A stretch of DNA of 64,000 bases from Mycobacterium sp. NBC_00419 (GCF_036023875.1 NZ_CP107931.1:3224001-3288000); one strand, 5' to 3'; positions 34,301 to 44,170 are shown, counted from the first letter of the stretch. Notes: generated by a model from the letters alone, not told the origin. Numbers and translations are program-made.

Positions 34301-35345
34301 CCTGGGGCTGCGGCTGGAACTGCGTCTGCCCGACCCGCGGGACAGCAACGTGCGGATGCCCGGCAGCCTGCGCCGCCCGGCAGACGCGGTGCCGCACGAC
34401 CAGCCGGGCCGCGGTCTGACGATGGCCGGCGAGCATTTCCTGGTTGCCCAACCCGATCTGGCCGCGATCGCGCAGATCAACGCGCGCCACCCGGGCCTGC
34501 ATGCGCCGCCGGTGCGACTCCTTCCGGCCCGGCTCGACCCCGCCGAGGTGGCCCCTGTCCATCGGGGTGGCGAACGAGTGGTGCTCGGAGCGCGTGAAAC
34601 CGATTTGGCCCCCGTGGTATACGACTTCGCCGAGCATCCCCTGCTGATGGTGTTCGGCGACAGCAGGTCGGGGAAGACAACACTGCTGCGTCATCTGATC
34701 CGCACCATCCGGGAGAACTCCACCGCACACGACATCGCGTTCACAGTGTTCGATCGCCGGTTGCACCTGGTCGAGGAACCACTGTTCGACGACAACGAGT
34801 ACAGCGCGAACATCGACCGGGTGACCCCCGCCGTGATGGGTCTGGCCGCCCTCCTCGAAGCCCGCCGCCCGCCTGCGGGCCTGCCTGCAGCCGACCTGAC
34901 ATCGTGGAGTTACCGCAGCCCCGGTGAGGCGGTGCACGCGCACTATCTGATCGTCGACGACGTCGATCAGATCCCTGACGGGCCCGCGCTCAGCGGCCCC
35001 TACGCCGGCCAGCGGCCGTGGACGCCGCTGCTCAGTCTGCTCTCGGCCGCCGGTGATCTGGGCTTGCGTGTCATCGTCACCGGCCGCGCAGGCGGATCGG
35101 CGCATGCCCTGATGACCAATCCGCTGCTGCGCAGGATGAGTGATCTGCAGGCGAACGTCCTGATGCTGTCGGGCAGCCCCGCGGACGGCGCCAAGATCCG
35201 CGGGCATCGATTCAGCAGACTGCCGGCCGGGCGCGCAAAGGTCCTGGGCGACAGCGATATTGCGGACCACATCCAACTGGTGGACCCACTCACCCCCGTC
35301 CACAGCGCACCCGAGAGCCGAACCGGAAGGGGCTACCCGTCATGA
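31338..35345 (+). CDS. eccC3: ESX-3 FtsK/SpoIIIE-type translocation ATPase EccC3
   Basis: This 1335-residue protein (1330 in H37Rv) has two N-terminal membrane helices ([19 protein letters not shown] and [15 protein letters not shown]) and then three ATPase domains. Walker A motifs are [10 protein letters not shown] (near 481), [10 protein letters not shown] (near 834) and [10 protein letters not shown] (near 1107). Walker B is LFVVADEF in domain 1, but FLLIDNL and LIVDDVD in domains 2 and 3, so only domain 1 looks fully catalytic, as usual for EccC proteins. It drives secretion and recognises the EsxG-EsxH signal through domain 3. The stop is overlapped by the PE5 start (ATGA). Confidence 0.95.
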   Translation: MSRLMFETSRRLPGPQAPKGSIVIEPPPELPRVVPPSLLRRALPYLIVMLIVGMIVAMVATGMRLISPQTLFFPFVLLLAATALYRGSDNKMRTEEVDAERADYLRYLSTIRDNVRAAAAAQRAALLWSHPSPAELVAVPGSRRQWERDPHDGDFLVLRAGLHTVPLDTALRVKDAADEIDLEPLSHSTLSALLHTQRTVRDAPRGIDLTTLSHITVAGDRAEVRAVLRAWLAQAAAWHDTASLGIALASPDVESPDWSWLKWLPHTDIGGRLDGCGPARQLATNIADLMASIGPTLAGRPLFGAEQPDPGRHLLIVVDDPGQLPEDSVLATGLAGVTVIYTGDPEAAAVLGRYPNPEQPFYRVAGGTISRWESEGWQTFVARADQMSQGEAAHLARGLARWDSNPTQPGLRSAANRGASFTTLLGISDASALDVADVWASRPREVELRVPIGVTATGEPLYFDLKDEAEGGMGPHGLMIGMTGSGKSQTLMSILLSLLTTHSADRLIVIYVDFKGEAGADIFRNFPQVVAVISNMAEKKSLADRFADTLRGEVARRENLLRDMGRLIQGSAFNSVAEYEAAGPAAQAAGIELPPLPTLFVVADEFTLMLAEHPEYADLFDYVARKGRSFRIHILFASQTLDIGRIRDIDKNTSYRIGLKVASAAASRQIIGVEDAYHVESGREHKGIGFLVPAPGAAPIKFRSTYVDGIYDPPRAAVPYVLPATPEPVLFSAGPVPCHDDVVVAAPSETAPASPPRKLIATIGDQLAQCGPKAPALWLPPLDEPIPLGSVLRNAGVPARQWRWPLGDIDRPFDMRRDPLVFDAASAAGNVVIHGGAKSGKSTALTTFVLSAAELHSPREVTFYCLDYGGGRLRALEDLAHVGSVASPLEPERIRRTFSELAQLLQARQRDPRVHAGDPGSRTDGYGEVFLLIDNLYAFGRDNTDQFNTRNPLLADVTELANTGLAYGIHVVVTTPNWMEVPLAMRDGLGLRLELRLPDPRDSNVRMPGSLRRPADAVPHDQPGRGLTMAGEHFLVAQPDLAAIAQINARHPGLHAPPVRLLPARLDPAEVAPVHRGGERVVLGARETDLAPVVYDFAEHPLLMVFGDSRSGKTTLLRHLIRTIRENSTAHDIAFTVFDRRLHLVEEPLFDDNEYSANIDRVTPAVMGLAALLEARRPPAGLPAADLTSWSYRSPGEAVHAHYLIVDDVDQIPDGPALSGPYAGQRPWTPLLSLLSAAGDLGLRVIVTGRAGGSAHALMTNPLLRRMSDLQANVLMLSGSPADGAKIRGHRFSRLPAGRAKVLGDSDIADHIQLVDPLTPVHSAPESRTGRGYPS

Positions 35346-35656
35346 CGTTGCGTGTCGTTCCCGAAGGACTTGCCGCGTCGAGCGCCGCCGTGGAGATGCT
35401 CTCCGCGCGGTTGGCCGCCGCGCACGCCGCCGCCGCGCCCCTGGTCACCGTGGTCGTGCCGCCGGCCGGCGACCCTGTCTCGGTACAGACCGCGGCGGGC
35501 TTCAGCGCCCAGGGCGCCGAGCACGCCGAGGTCGCCACCCAGGGGATCATCGAGTTGAGCCGCTCCGGGGTGGCCGTCGGCGAATCGGGCGCCGGTTACG
35601 CCGCCACCGATGCCGCCGCGACCGCGTCGTATGCGATCGCACGGGGAGGCCGATGA
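35342..35656 (+). CDS. PE5: PE-family protein PE5 (ESX-3 substrate)
   Basis: A 104-residue protein consisting only of a PE domain. The N-terminus is [20 protein letters not shown] rather than the more common MSFV start, and the body forms the two-helix hairpin. The general type VII secretion signal Y-x3-D/E is seen as YAATD near residues 88-92. It pairs with PPE4 encoded next, and the heterodimer is secreted through ESX-3; in M. tuberculosis PE5-PPE4 is implicated in siderophore-mediated iron acquisition. Its start overlaps eccC3 and its stop overlaps the PPE4 start. Confidence 0.92.
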   Translation: MTLRVVPEGLAASSAAVEMLSARLAAAHAAAAPLVTVVVPPAGDPVSVQTAAGFSAQGAEHAEVATQGIIELSRSGVAVGESGAGYAATDAAATASYAIARGGR

Positions 35657-37194
35657 CCGCCCCAGTCTGGTTGGCGACCCCACCCGAGGTGCACTCGGCA
35701 CTGCTCAGCGCCGGCCCCGGAGCGGGTCCACTGCTAGCCTCCGCATCGGCGTGGAGCGCCCTGAGTGTCGAATATTCCACGGCGGCAGCAGAACTGACCG
35801 CGATACTGACCGACGTGCAGGCCGGGTCCTGGCAAGGGCCCAGTGCTGCGCGATATGTCGCCGCCCATACCCCTTATCTGATGTGGCTCGAGCAGGCCAG
35901 CGCCGACAGTGCCGGGGTGGCCGCACAGCACCAGACCGCCGCGGCCGCGTACACGACCGCGCTGGCCACCATGCCGACGGTGGCCGAGCTGACCGCCAAC
36001 CACCTCACGCATTCGGTGTTGTTGGCCACCAACTTCTTTGGCATCAACACCATTCCCATCGCCGTCAACGAAGCCGACTACGTGCGGATGTGGATTCAGG
36101 CGGCGACCACGATGGGTCTGTACCAGGCCGTCGCCGGCACCGCACTGGCCGCCGCGCCCCGCACCGCACCCGCCCCGATGATCACCGCGCCGGGGGCGCA
36201 GGCCGCAGCCTCAGCCGACCTGGGCATGGGCGCCGCCGCACAGGCGCAGGCCGGGGAATCCGGCGGTGCACTGGCCAATTCCAACGTCATCGTCGACCTG
36301 TTGGAGTCCTACATCAGGTCGCTTCCCGACGGCGATCTCATCTGGGACTTCCTCACCAACCCGGTCTCCACCATCCAGCAGATCCTGGTCGACTTCGCCA
36401 CCAATCCGGCACAGGCGCTGACCACGTGGGGCCCGCTGCTGTCTGCCCTGCTCTACCAGGCGATCTTCCAGCCGCTCGGCTGGACCACGTGGGGTCTCGT
36501 CTTGTCGGCACCGCTGTGGTTGCCGCTGGCATTGGGGGCCGCGCTCCCACTACTGGGCCTTCTGGCCATCCCGTCCGCGGTCGCCGCTCCCGCGCCCGGG
36601 GCCGACGCGATGCCGGGACCCGCACAGCCACAGCGTCCCGGCTTGTGGCCGGTGTCCACGTCGGCACCGACCGTGCCCGCCACCGCTCCCGGTGCACCGG
36701 CGGGCACCGCGGCGCCGGCACCCGCGCCGGCTCCCACCGCGTCTGTTCCTGCGGCACAGGGCATGTTCTACGCCGTCGCCGGGACCGACCCTGACGACGG
36801 TCCGGGGCCGACGTTCACCGAGGGGGGTTCAAACAAGGCCCCGGTCTCGGCCGAGGCACCCGCTGCCGCCGCTCTCGTCGGCCAGCGGACCGCATCGCGT
36901 GCGCGGCGGCGCGGTGCCCGGCAGGCCAAGGACCGCGGCCACCGCGACGAATACATGGACCTCGACAGCGGCCCGCCGCAGCAGGAGCCGAGCCCGCCAC
37001 CGACCGTCTCGACCTCGGACCGCGGCGCCGGCCCGATCGGGTTCACCGGAACCGAAACCCGAACCGGCCGCGGCGCCGTCACCGCTGCCGGACTCACCGA
37101 ACTGGCCGGGGGCTTCCTCGGCGAGCGTCCCACCACGCCGATGCTCCCGGCCACCTGGGACGACCAGGACGACAACGACACCCACCGACAATGA
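35653..37194 (+). CDS. PPE4: PPE-family protein PPE4 (ESX-3 substrate)
   Basis: The protein has 513 residues, the length of H37Rv PPE4. The true start is ATG 35653; the frame stays open upstream but only from 35653 does the sequence fit, with [21 protein letters not shown]. The PPE domain (about 1-170) contains the WxG equivalent GSWQGPSA and [21 protein letters not shown]. The rest has a hydrophobic segment ([20 protein letters not shown]), then Pro/Ala-rich and disordered charged stretches. The hydrophobic tip of the PPE domain binds EspG3. It is coupled to PE5 by an ATGA overlap. Confidence 0.93.
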   Translation: MTAPVWLATPPEVHSALLSAGPGAGPLLASASAWSALSVEYSTAAAELTAILTDVQAGSWQGPSAARYVAAHTPYLMWLEQASADSAGVAAQHQTAAAAYTTALATMPTVAELTANHLTHSVLLATNFFGINTIPIAVNEADYVRMWIQAATTMGLYQAVAGTALAAAPRTAPAPMITAPGAQAAASADLGMGAAAQAQAGESGGALANSNVIVDLLESYIRSLPDGDLIWDFLTNPVSTIQQILVDFATNPAQALTTWGPLLSALLYQAIFQPLGWTTWGLVLSAPLWLPLALGAALPLLGLLAIPSAVAAPAPGADAMPGPAQPQRPGLWPVSTSAPTVPATAPGAPAGTAAPAPAPAPTASVPAAQGMFYAVAGTDPDDGPGPTFTEGGSNKAPVSAEAPAAAALVGQRTASRARRRGARQAKDRGHRDEYMDLDSGPPQQEPSPPPTVSTSDRGAGPIGFTGTETRTGRGAVTAAGLTELAGGFLGERPTTPMLPATWDDQDDNDTHRQ

Positions 37195-37207
37195 TTGGAG
37201 AACCACA

Positions 37208-37501
37208 GTGAGCATGCTCGATGCCCACATCCCGCAGATCGTGGCCGCCGAGGCCGCGTTCGGCGCCAAGACGGCGCTGATGCGCTCCACCATCGCCCAG
37301 GCCGAACAGGCCGCCATGGCAGCCCAGGCGTTCCACATCGGTGAGGCCTCGGCCGCATTCCAGGCGGCCCACGCCCGATTCGTCGAGGTTGCCGCCAAGG
37401 TGAACTCGCTGCTCGACATCGCACAGCTGAACCTCGGCGAGGCCGGCGGCAGCTACGTCGCCCAGGATGCCGCTGCGGCAACGACATACGGAGGTTTCTG
37501 A
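37208..37501 (+). CDS. esxG: WXG100-family ESX-3 substrate EsxG
   Basis: This 97-residue protein, the same length as H37Rv EsxG, reads collinearly with it ([20 protein letters not shown] ... [20 protein letters not shown] ... YGGF). GTG 37208 is preferred over ATG 37214 because it restores the full N-terminus. EsxG lacks a strict WxG and forms a heterodimer with EsxH. The heterodimer is secreted by ESX-3 and is required for siderophore-dependent iron uptake. The stop overlaps the esxH start (TGATG). Confidence 0.95.
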   Translation: MSMLDAHIPQIVAAEAAFGAKTALMRSTIAQAEQAAMAAQAFHIGEASAAFQAAHARFVEVAAKVNSLLDIAQLNLGEAGGSYVAQDAAAATTYGGF

Positions 37502-37788
37502 TGTCCCAGATCATGTACAACTACCCCGCGATGCTCGCCCACGCAGGCGACATGGCCGGCTACTCGGGCACACTGCAGGCCGTCGGCGCCGACATCGCCA
37601 CCGAACAGGCAGCCCTGCAGGGTGCCTGGCAGGGCGACACCGGGATGACCTACCAGGCGTGGCAGGCCCAGTGGAACATGGCCATGGAGGAGCTGGTGCG
37701 CGCCTACCGTGCGATGGCCACCACCCACGAGACCAACACCTTGTCGATGCATGCCCGGGATCAGGCCGAAGGCGCAAAGTGGGGCTGA
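37501..37788 (+). CDS. esxH: WXG100-family ESX-3 substrate EsxH (TB10.4 homologue)
   Basis: A 95-residue protein with the N-terminus [20 protein letters not shown], the WxG motif in [20 protein letters not shown] (turn of the helical hairpin) and a His-rich C-terminal helix ([20 protein letters not shown]) that in the H37Rv protein contributes to a zinc-binding site. It is one residue shorter than the H37Rv protein. It dimerises with EsxG, and the pair is the defining ESX-3 substrate. Confidence 0.95.
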   Translation: MSQIMYNYPAMLAHAGDMAGYSGTLQAVGADIATEQAALQGAWQGDTGMTYQAWQAQWNMAMEELVRAYRAMATTHETNTLSMHARDQAEGAKWG

Positions 37789-37791
37789 GAC

Positions 37792-38607
37792 GTGACCGCA
37801 CATAACGCGGTCGAGCTCACCGCCGACGCCGCCTGGTGCGTCGCGGAAAGCATTGGCGCCGGATCATTTCCATGGGTCCTGGCGATCACCCCGCCGCAGA
37901 CCGATCCCCGCGCCGAACTGGCGGGCGTGGGCGTGCTGTCGCCACGTGGGGTTGTGGAGCCGGCGGTAGCCCGCTGGATACGTACCGCGTGCGCACCCGA
38001 GTTCTGGCTCGAACTGCGTTACGTGCGCGGCAGCGCAGCCCGCATGCTGCGGGGGCTGATCGCCCGACGCGGGGACCACACGGTCGCGGTGCTGCGCAGC
38101 GGTCACCTGGTCACCGTCACCGAACTCGACATCGTCGATCCCGTGGCACTGGCCGCCGCGGTCACCGCGCCGTTGCAGGGCCGGCCGGCAACGAGATTCA
38201 CCGAGTTCGTCATGCCCATGCGGGCCGGTCAGCGCGCCGACGACCGGCTGCGCGCCGGGGCCGAGCTGGACAGCGTCCTGGACTATCTGGGCATCCCGCC
38301 GTCGGCAACCGCCGTGGTGCGCTCGGTGTTCACCGGGCCACGCAGCTATGTGGAGGTGCGGGCCGGATGCGCCCGCGACGGCGTGCACAGCCTTACGGAG
38401 GTCGGCGTCGGGATCGTCGACACGCACCTCGGCCGCCTGCTGATCAGTCCGCATCGGGCCGACGACGGGACATGGCTGTCGACGTTCGCCCCCGGCACAC
38501 CGTTGGCGATCGGTGCGGCGCTCGACCGGCTCACCGACACCCTGCCCGAGGGCCGCTGGTTCCCGGAGTCCGTGCTGGTTCGCGACTTCGCCGAACACCG
38601 AACGTAA
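37792..38607 (+). CDS. espG3: ESX-3 PE/PPE-specific chaperone EspG3
   Basis: This 271-residue protein (295 in H37Rv) starts at GTG 37792, three bases after the esxH stop. It has the EspG opening NAVELTADAAWCVAESIGAG, FPWVLAITPPQ, the central VTVTELDIVDP strand and the closing GRLLISPHRADDGTWLSTFAPGT. EspG3 binds the helical tip of PPE proteins in the cytosol, keeps them soluble and delivers them to ESX-3. It lies between its substrate genes and eccD3, the standard ESX-3 order. Confidence 0.9.
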   Translation: MTAHNAVELTADAAWCVAESIGAGSFPWVLAITPPQTDPRAELAGVGVLSPRGVVEPAVARWIRTACAPEFWLELRYVRGSAARMLRGLIARRGDHTVAVLRSGHLVTVTELDIVDPVALAAAVTAPLQGRPATRFTEFVMPMRAGQRADDRLRAGAELDSVLDYLGIPPSATAVVRSVFTGPRSYVEVRAGCARDGVHSLTEVGVGIVDTHLGRLLISPHRADDGTWLSTFAPGTPLAIGAALDRLTDTLPEGRWFPESVLVRDFAEHRT

Positions 38608-38623
38608 TCAGGAGAGAACAACG

Positions 38624-40015
38624 ATGACCGAGACCCCGGTGCTGCCGATCGTGCGCATCGCCGTTCTGGCCTACGGCCGGATCACCGACATTGCCGTGCC
38701 CACCGACGTTCCGCTGCGCGAGATCGTGCCCGCGGTTGCCCGCTTGGTGCCGCGCCCGGAGTCGCCCGGCGACGACGATCTGACCCCGATGACGTTGGCC
38801 CCGATCGGCGGTGCACCGTTCACCGTGGACGCCAGTCTAGACACCGTCGGTGTCGTCGACGGTGACCTGCTGGCGCTGCAGCCGGTGTCGCAGCAGCACA
38901 CATCGCCCGGGGTGGTCGAGGACGTCGCCGACGCGGCCGTCATCTTCTCCGAAGCCCGTAGGCGCCCGTGGGGCCCGAGTCGGCTGCGAGGCGGTGCCCG
39001 ACTCGCCTCGGCCACCTTCGTCGTGGCGTTATCGGCGGTGGCCTTCGCACACCGCGCCGCGACCGGGTCGGTCGCCGGGCTCTACGCGGTGTCGGCGCTC
39101 GCCGCCCTGACCGCCGCGGCGGCCCTCGTACTGCGCCGGTCCTCCGCGCGCATCGCCACCGAGGTGTCGGTGGTGGCACTGGTACCGATCGCCTCGGCGT
39201 TCGGGCTTGCCGTCCCCGGGACGTGGGGGCCACCGCAGGTGATGCTGGCGGCCGCGGGTGTGGCCGCGTGGTCGTTGATCGTCCTGACCCAGAGCGACGA
39301 CTGGGTTGCTGTCTTCACCGCGACTGGGATTGTCGGTGTTGCAACACTTCTGGTGACGGGGGCAGCAGCGCTGTGGCAACTGCCCACCGTGTCGGCGGGC
39401 TGTGCACTGATCGTCATCGGCCTGCTGGTCACGGTGTCGGCTCCGCAGGTGGCCGCGACATGGGCCCGGTTCCCGCTGCCGGTCATTCCCGCACCAGGCG
39501 ACCCGATACCGGCCGGCGTGCCCGACCGACTGCTTGCCGATCTGCCGCTGCGGGTGCGCATCGCCGAAGCCCATCAGACCGGCCTGATCGCAGGCGCAGT
39601 GGTGGTGTCGGTGGCGGGGTCACTGTTCGTGGCTTCGGTGCCGGGAGGTCCCGCCGGGTGGGGCTGGTACCTGATTGCGGCCGCCGCGGCTGCCGCAGTT
39701 CTGCGCTCCCGGGTGTGGGACAGCGCCGCGTGCAAGGCCTGGCTGCTGGCCCAGCCGGTCCTGGTCTGCTGTGCACTGCTGGCGATGTACGTCGCCGAGC
39801 GCCAGTTCGTCGCTGCCATGTGGACCCTGATGGTGCTGGCCGCGCTGACCGCGGTGTGGATGCTGGTGGCCGCCAGCCCGGATCTGGCTTCCGCTCAGCG
39901 GTATTCGTTGCCGGTGCGGCGGTTGGTGGGATTCGCGGCGGCCGCGGTGGACGCCTCGCTGATTCCGGTGGCGGCCTACCTCGTCGGCATCTTCGCCTGG
40001 GTTCTGGATCGATGA
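38624..40015 (+). CDS. eccD3: ESX-3 integral membrane component EccD3
   Basis: The protein has 463 residues (472 in H37Rv) and begins at ATG 38624, eight bases after AGGAGAG. The first 90 residues form the ubiquitin-like cytosolic domain (LPIVRIAVLAYGRITDIAVP, then DLLALQPVS). About eleven transmembrane helices follow (for example LASATFVVALSAVAFAHRA and TVSAGCALIVIGLLVTVSA). EccD dimers form the likely channel-lining barrel of the membrane complex. The stop codon overlaps the mycP3 start (ATGA). Confidence 0.93.
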   Translation: MTETPVLPIVRIAVLAYGRITDIAVPTDVPLREIVPAVARLVPRPESPGDDDLTPMTLAPIGGAPFTVDASLDTVGVVDGDLLALQPVSQQHTSPGVVEDVADAAVIFSEARRRPWGPSRLRGGARLASATFVVALSAVAFAHRAATGSVAGLYAVSALAALTAAAALVLRRSSARIATEVSVVALVPIASAFGLAVPGTWGPPQVMLAAAGVAAWSLIVLTQSDDWVAVFTATGIVGVATLLVTGAAALWQLPTVSAGCALIVIGLLVTVSAPQVAATWARFPLPVIPAPGDPIPAGVPDRLLADLPLRVRIAEAHQTGLIAGAVVVSVAGSLFVASVPGGPAGWGWYLIAAAAAAAVLRSRVWDSAACKAWLLAQPVLVCCALLAMYVAERQFVAAMWTLMVLAALTAVWMLVAASPDLASAQRYSLPVRRLVGFAAAAVDASLIPVAAYLVGIFAWVLDR

Positions 40016-41361
40016 TGCGCACCGCCGCACTGGTCGTGGTGGCGTTGTTGGTCACCGGGCCGTCGGCCGCCGCGCTGAGCCCGCCGGTCGCCGACCCGGC
40101 GGTGCCGACGCCGTCCGGTGCTGGCGGCCCGGTTGCGGCGGTGACCCAACGCGCCGAGTGCGTGCGGACCGCGATGCGTCCCGGCACCGATCCCGAGTCG
40201 GTGACCGTCAACCAGCAGATGCTGAACGTGTCGGCCGTGCAGTCGTATTCGCGTGGCGACGGGCAGACCGTGGCCGTCATCGACACCGGAGTGCAGCCCG
40301 GTCCCCGGCTCCCGAATGTGATCGGGGGTGGCGACTTTGTGTCCACCGGCGACGGGCTCACCGACTGCGATGGACACGGCACGGCGGTGGCCGGAATCAT
40401 CGGCGGCCAATCCGGACCCGACAGTTTCGTCGGTGTGGCACCGGACGCACGGCTGTTGTCGATCCGGCAGTCCTCGCCGCGCTTCGCGCCCAGTGCGCCG
40501 GGGGAGGACCCCCGTGACGTTGCGGCTCGCGTCAACGTCGCAACCCTGGCCCGCGCGGTGGTGCGCGCCGCCGACCTCGGCGCCACCGTGATCAGCATCT
40601 CGACGGTCACCTGTCTGGCACCCGATCACGTGGGCGACCAGCAGGCCCTGGGAGCGGCACTGCGCTACGCCGCCGTTGACAAGGACGCCGTGATCGTCGC
40701 CGCGGCAGGAGATTCCGGTGGCGCCGCGGGCTCCGACGGCTGTTCCGCCAACCCGCTCGGCAGCCCGGCGCACCCGTCGGATCCCCGCAACTGGGCCGCC
40801 GTCACCTCGGTGTCGGTCCCGTCGTGGTGGCAGCCGTACGTGCTGTCGGCCGGTGCGCTGGCCGCCGACGGGCAGCCCGCTGACTTCACCATGGCCGGGC
40901 CTTGGGTGGGGATCGCCGCACCCGGTACGAACATCGTGTCGCTGAGCAACGACGCGGCAGGCGGCCTGGCCGACGGGATGCCGGACGGCCGCGGCGGGAT
41001 GGCGGCACTGGACGGTACCGGCTACGCCGCCGCCTACGTCGCGGGGGCGGCCGCTGTGGTGCGCAGCCGTTATCCGGCGATGAAGGCCGACGAGGTGGTG
41101 CGGCGACTGACGGGCACCGCGCACAACGCCGCGCAGTCCCCGTCCAACCTGGTCGGGGCCGGAACCCTCGACCCGGTCGGTGCGCTGACCTGGACGGTGA
41201 GCCCCCCGGACCGTGCCGCGCCGACGACCAGACGCCTGGCCGCTCCGGTCCAACCACCGCCGATCGATCACACACCGCGGACCGTGGCCTTCGTCGGTAC
41301 CGCACTGCTGGCAGCCGCCGTCACCGTCGTCGTGGTGCGTCGCCGAACGAGGGAATCCTGA
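40012..41361 (+). CDS. mycP3: Mycosin MycP3 (subtilisin-like ESX-3 protease) with Ser-to-Gly at the active site
   Basis: This 449-residue S8-family protein (461 in H37Rv) has a signal peptide (about 1-22), a catalytic domain, a Pro-rich linker and a C-terminal membrane helix (VAFVGTALLAAAVTVVVV) before a short Arg-rich tail. The Asp (VAVIDTGVQ, near residue 89) and His (DGHGTAVAGII, near 122) of the triad are present. The Ser motif, normally GTSxAAxxVSG, reads GTGYAAAYVAG (GGC codon, near 40990-41050), so the nucleophile is Gly. The oxyanion region reads AAAGDSGG, with Asp where subtilisins have Asn. MycP is required for stability of the ESX complex independently of proteolysis. A single-base sequencing error (AGC to GGC) would also explain this. 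Confidence 0.9.
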   Translation: MMRTAALVVVALLVTGPSAAALSPPVADPAVPTPSGAGGPVAAVTQRAECVRTAMRPGTDPESVTVNQQMLNVSAVQSYSRGDGQTVAVIDTGVQPGPRLPNVIGGGDFVSTGDGLTDCDGHGTAVAGIIGGQSGPDSFVGVAPDARLLSIRQSSPRFAPSAPGEDPRDVAARVNVATLARAVVRAADLGATVISISTVTCLAPDHVGDQQALGAALRYAAVDKDAVIVAAAGDSGGAAGSDGCSANPLGSPAHPSDPRNWAAVTSVSVPSWWQPYVLSAGALAADGQPADFTMAGPWVGIAAPGTNIVSLSNDAAGGLADGMPDGRGGMAALDGTGYAAAYVAGAAAVVRSRYPAMKADEVVRRLTGTAHNAAQSPSNLVGAGTLDPVGALTWTVSPPDRAAPTTRRLAAPVQPPPIDHTPRTVAFVGTALLAAAVTVVVVRRRTRES

Positions 41362-42242
41362 TGAGCCGGATGACGCGCCCGCCCCGGCCTAGTGCGGTTC
41401 GCCTGACAGTCGTTGTGCTGGCGGTGATGTCGGCGACCTTCGCCTACCCCTGGCGGTCGGCGACCGACCGCTGGGTCCTCGCCGGCGCGGCCGGCTTGGC
41501 GCTGATGGTCCTGATGTGGTGGCGCGGCCGGTTCGTCACCACGATTCTCGGGCACCGTGCCCGTATTGCTCTGCAGCGCAGGGCGATCCGAATGCCCTCG
41601 GCAGCCGATACTGTCACCGAACTCGACGCGCTGACGACGGTGCTGCTGCGCGTCGACGGCAGCAACGGCCATCCGCCGACCGACATGCTGGCCGGTTACC
41701 TCGATCGTTATGGTCTGCACTGCGATTCGATCCGCATCACCACCCGCCTCGCCGGCGCCGACCGAAGGATGTGGATCGGACTGAGGTTCAGTGCGGCAGA
41801 GAATCTGGCTGCTCTGCGGGCCAGGTCCGCGCGGATGCCGCTGCACGACACCGCCCGCAATGCTGCCCGCCGACTCATCGAGCACCTCGGTGACCTGGGT
41901 TGGACCGCACACCTCGCCGAACCCGATCAGGTGCCCGACATGTTGGCCGGTGAGGCCCGCGAAGGGTGGCGGTCGGTCCGCGATTCGCGGGGATTCCTCA
42001 CCGCGTACGCCGTCGAGACCGGCTCGGCCCCGATCGTCGGTTCCGAGCTTGCCGAGTGCTGGTCGGTAGTGGAGATCGCGGGCAGACGGTCGGACCCGCA
42101 GATCATCGCCGGCATCGCGATACGGACCGAGGACTCACCGACTGCCGCGAGCCCACTGCCGGGATTGGCGGCCATCACCGGCCGCCAAGCCAGTGCACTG
42201 GCCGCGCTTCACCCGCTGTCGAGCACCCGATTGCTCACCTGA
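41361..42242 (+). CDS. eccE3: ESX-3 membrane component EccE3
   Basis: A 293-residue protein (331 in H37Rv) with two N-terminal membrane helices (VRLTVVVLAVMSATFAY and WVLAGAAGLALMVLMWW) and a cytoplasmic/peripheral domain of low conservation. This follows the EccE layout and position at the end of the esx-3 core. The start overlaps the mycP3 stop (TGATG). It is about 38 residues shorter than the H37Rv protein, which may reflect divergence at the C-terminus. Confidence 0.88.
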   Translation: MSRMTRPPRPSAVRLTVVVLAVMSATFAYPWRSATDRWVLAGAAGLALMVLMWWRGRFVTTILGHRARIALQRRAIRMPSAADTVTELDALTTVLLRVDGSNGHPPTDMLAGYLDRYGLHCDSIRITTRLAGADRRMWIGLRFSAAENLAALRARSARMPLHDTARNAARRLIEHLGDLGWTAHLAEPDQVPDMLAGEAREGWRSVRDSRGFLTAYAVETGSAPIVGSELAECWSVVEIAGRRSDPQIIAGIAIRTEDSPTAASPLPGLAAITGRQASALAALHPLSSTRLLT

Positions 42243-42257
42243 AGAAATGGAGAACCG

Positions 42258-42980
42258 ATGACTGACACGAAACTATCCCGCGGCTGGCAGGGCGCCATGC
42301 TCAAACTGCTGCGGGCCGGCGACTACGAACTGACCGTCACCGGACAGGAACTGATCACCGAACACTATCTGCGACTGAACTTCTCAGCCGGCGGCCTACT
42401 GGCGGAGCGGCCCGTCCACCCGACCATGTGGGTGCGGATGTGGTTTCCCGACGGCGCCAAGCTGCACCAGCGGGGCTACACCCTGGTCAATCCCGACCCG
42501 GACAACGACTCGGTGGACATCGAGTTCGCGCTGCACGACGGGATCGCCTCCCGATGGGCGTGCGCGGCGCAGCCCGGCGACACCATCGGCGCGACCGTGC
42601 TCGGAAGTAGCTTCGCACTGCCGGCGCCGCAGCCGGCTGGTTACCTGATCGTCGGTGACACAGCATCATTGCCCGCGATCAATACGTTGCTCGACGCCAT
42701 CGGCGATGCACCCGCCAAGGTATTTCTCGGCGCGGGGCACGACGACGACCCGACGCTGCCGGTCGGCCGCGACACCGACGTGGTCTGGATCGAGCGCGGG
42801 GAATCCGGTGCAGCCCTTGTCGAGGCGGTCAGCGCGGCCGCGTACGACGCCGAGGACCACTTCGGCTGGGTGGCTACCGACAACCGCACGACCCGGGCCG
42901 TAGCCAAGGTGCTGCGCGAGGCCTATCGCATTCCGCGCACGTCGATCAAGGCCCAGGCCTACTGGGCCGAGGGGGCCTGA
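42258..42980 (+). CDS. Siderophore-interacting protein (FAD-dependent ferric-siderophore reductase)
   Basis: A 240-residue protein of the ViuB/SIP flavoreductase family. The first half is an FAD-binding barrel with HPTMWVRMWFPDG and the flavin motif RGYTLVNPDPDNDSVDIEF (R-x-Y-T/S-x-x). The second half is a dinucleotide-binding domain starting at AGYLIVGDTASLPAINTLLD and ending in IKAQAYWAEGA. Such enzymes bind the ferric siderophore in the cytoplasm and reduce Fe(III) to release iron. ATG 42258 is 15 bp after the eccE3 stop with TGGAG upstream, so it appears to be the last gene of the ESX-3 operon. In H37Rv no such gene follows eccE3. It overlaps the convergent LigD-like gene by 22 bases. Confidence 0.88.
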   Translation: MTDTKLSRGWQGAMLKLLRAGDYELTVTGQELITEHYLRLNFSAGGLLAERPVHPTMWVRMWFPDGAKLHQRGYTLVNPDPDNDSVDIEFALHDGIASRWACAAQPGDTIGATVLGSSFALPAPQPAGYLIVGDTASLPAINTLLDAIGDAPAKVFLGAGHDDDPTLPVGRDTDVVWIERGESGAALVEAVSAAAYDAEDHFGWVATDNRTTRAVAKVLREAYRIPRTSIKAQAYWAEGA

Positions 42981-44170
42981 CGGCCCGAATAGCCTTCCCA
43001 CGGACTGTAATCGGCGATCAGCGCCTCCTGGTCGGGGCGCTGTGCGGCGGGTACGTGTTCGAGGTTGATGCGGATGCGGTACCAGATCGAGCTGGGCCCG
43101 CGCATCCCGTCGACCAGGATGTCCGTCGGCGCCAGCAGTGCCGCAGCCGCGGGATGACGCGAGCGCCAGACGTCGAGAGCGGCCATCGCCTCGTCCCGGG
43201 TCTTGGTGCGCGCCACCTCGATCAGCGGCTTGCTGCCCTTCGGGGGCTTCTCGGCCGGGCCGAGCTCTTCGGCCAGCCGCAAAAGCCCGTCCAGCGAGCC
43301 GACCGCAGCGTCCATCGCCGCCCACGGATCACCGCGTTCGGCGAAGCGCGCCGGAACAGTGGCGATCGTGAAGGCCTCGGGCCGGCAGCCGGGAACCTCG
43401 TCCCACTCCAACGGAGTCGAGACGCGGGCATCGGGCAACGCCCGCACCGAATAGGCCGATGCGACCGTGCGGTCCTTGGCGTTCTGGTTGAAGTCGACGA
43501 AGACGCCTTGGCGGTCTTCCTTCCACCACCGGCTCGTCGCCAACTCCGGTGCGCGCCGTTCCACCTCGCGGGCCACCGTCTCGGCGGCCAGCCGCACCTG
43601 CTTGAACGGCCACTGGGGTGCGATGCGGGCGTAGATGTGAAAGCCGCGCGACCCGGACGTCTTGGGCCACGCCGTCAGGCCGTGGTCTTCGAGTACCTCA
43701 CGCGCCACCTGCGCGACGTCGAGGATCTGCGGCCAGCTCACACCCGGCATCGGGTCCAGGTCGATCCGCAGTTCGTCGGGGTGGTCCAGATCGCCGGACC
43801 GGACCGGGTGGGGGTTGAAGTCGACGCACCCCAGATTGACCGCCCACACCAACCCGGCCGGTTCATGGACCACGGCCTCCTTGGCCGAGGTTCCCCGCGC
43901 GTACCGAAGCTCGGCGACGTCGATCCAGTCCGGACGTTTCTCCGGGGCGCGTTTCTGGAAGATCGCCTCCTCGGTGATGCCCTTGACGAAGCGCTTGAGG
44001 ATCATCGGCCGGTCGAGGACACCGCGCAGCGCGCCGTCGGCCACGGCCAGGTAGTAGTCGACGAGGTCGGCTTTGGTCACCGGGTCACGGCCGTCGACAC
44101 CCGGGAACACCACTTTGTCGGGATGGCTGATGCTGACCTGGCGGTCCCCGACGCCGATGAAGCCCTCCAT
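42959..44170 (-). CDS. Stand-alone LigD-type primase/polymerase domain protein
   Basis: This 403-residue protein resembles the polymerase (AEP primase) domain of DNA ligase D and H37Rv Rv0269c (397 aa). Visible motifs are SISHPDKVVFPG, NLGCVDFNPHPVRSGDLDHP, the catalytic acid pair RIDLDPMPG, and SGSRGFHIYARI with the conserved His. No ligase or nuclease domain is attached. Such proteins fill gaps with ribonucleotides in non-homologous end-joining-like or excision repair. The start at ATG 44170 matches the family N-terminus. It is divergent from fadD2 and ends inside the siderophore reductase gene. Confidence 0.85.
   Translation of the reverse strand: MEGFIGVGDRQVSISHPDKVVFPGVDGRDPVTKADLVDYYLAVADGALRGVLDRPMILKRFVKGITEEAIFQKRAPEKRPDWIDVAELRYARGTSAKEAVVHEPAGLVWAVNLGCVDFNPHPVRSGDLDHPDELRIDLDPMPGVSWPQILDVAQVAREVLEDHGLTAWPKTSGSRGFHIYARIAPQWPFKQVRLAAETVAREVERRAPELATSRWWKEDRQGVFVDFNQNAKDRTVASAYSVRALPDARVSTPLEWDEVPGCRPEAFTIATVPARFAERGDPWAAMDAAVGSLDGLLRLAEELGPAEKPPKGSKPLIEVARTKTRDEAMAALDVWRSRHPAAAALLAPTDILVDGMRGPSSIWYRIRINLEHVPAAQRPDQEALIADYSPWEGYSGRQAPSAQ

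Noticed and set aside
40012..41361. mycP3 as a pseudogene
   Set aside because: Despite the Ser-to-Gly change the frame is intact, start and stop overlap neighbouring genes normally, and signal peptide, catalytic-domain core and membrane anchor are all preserved.
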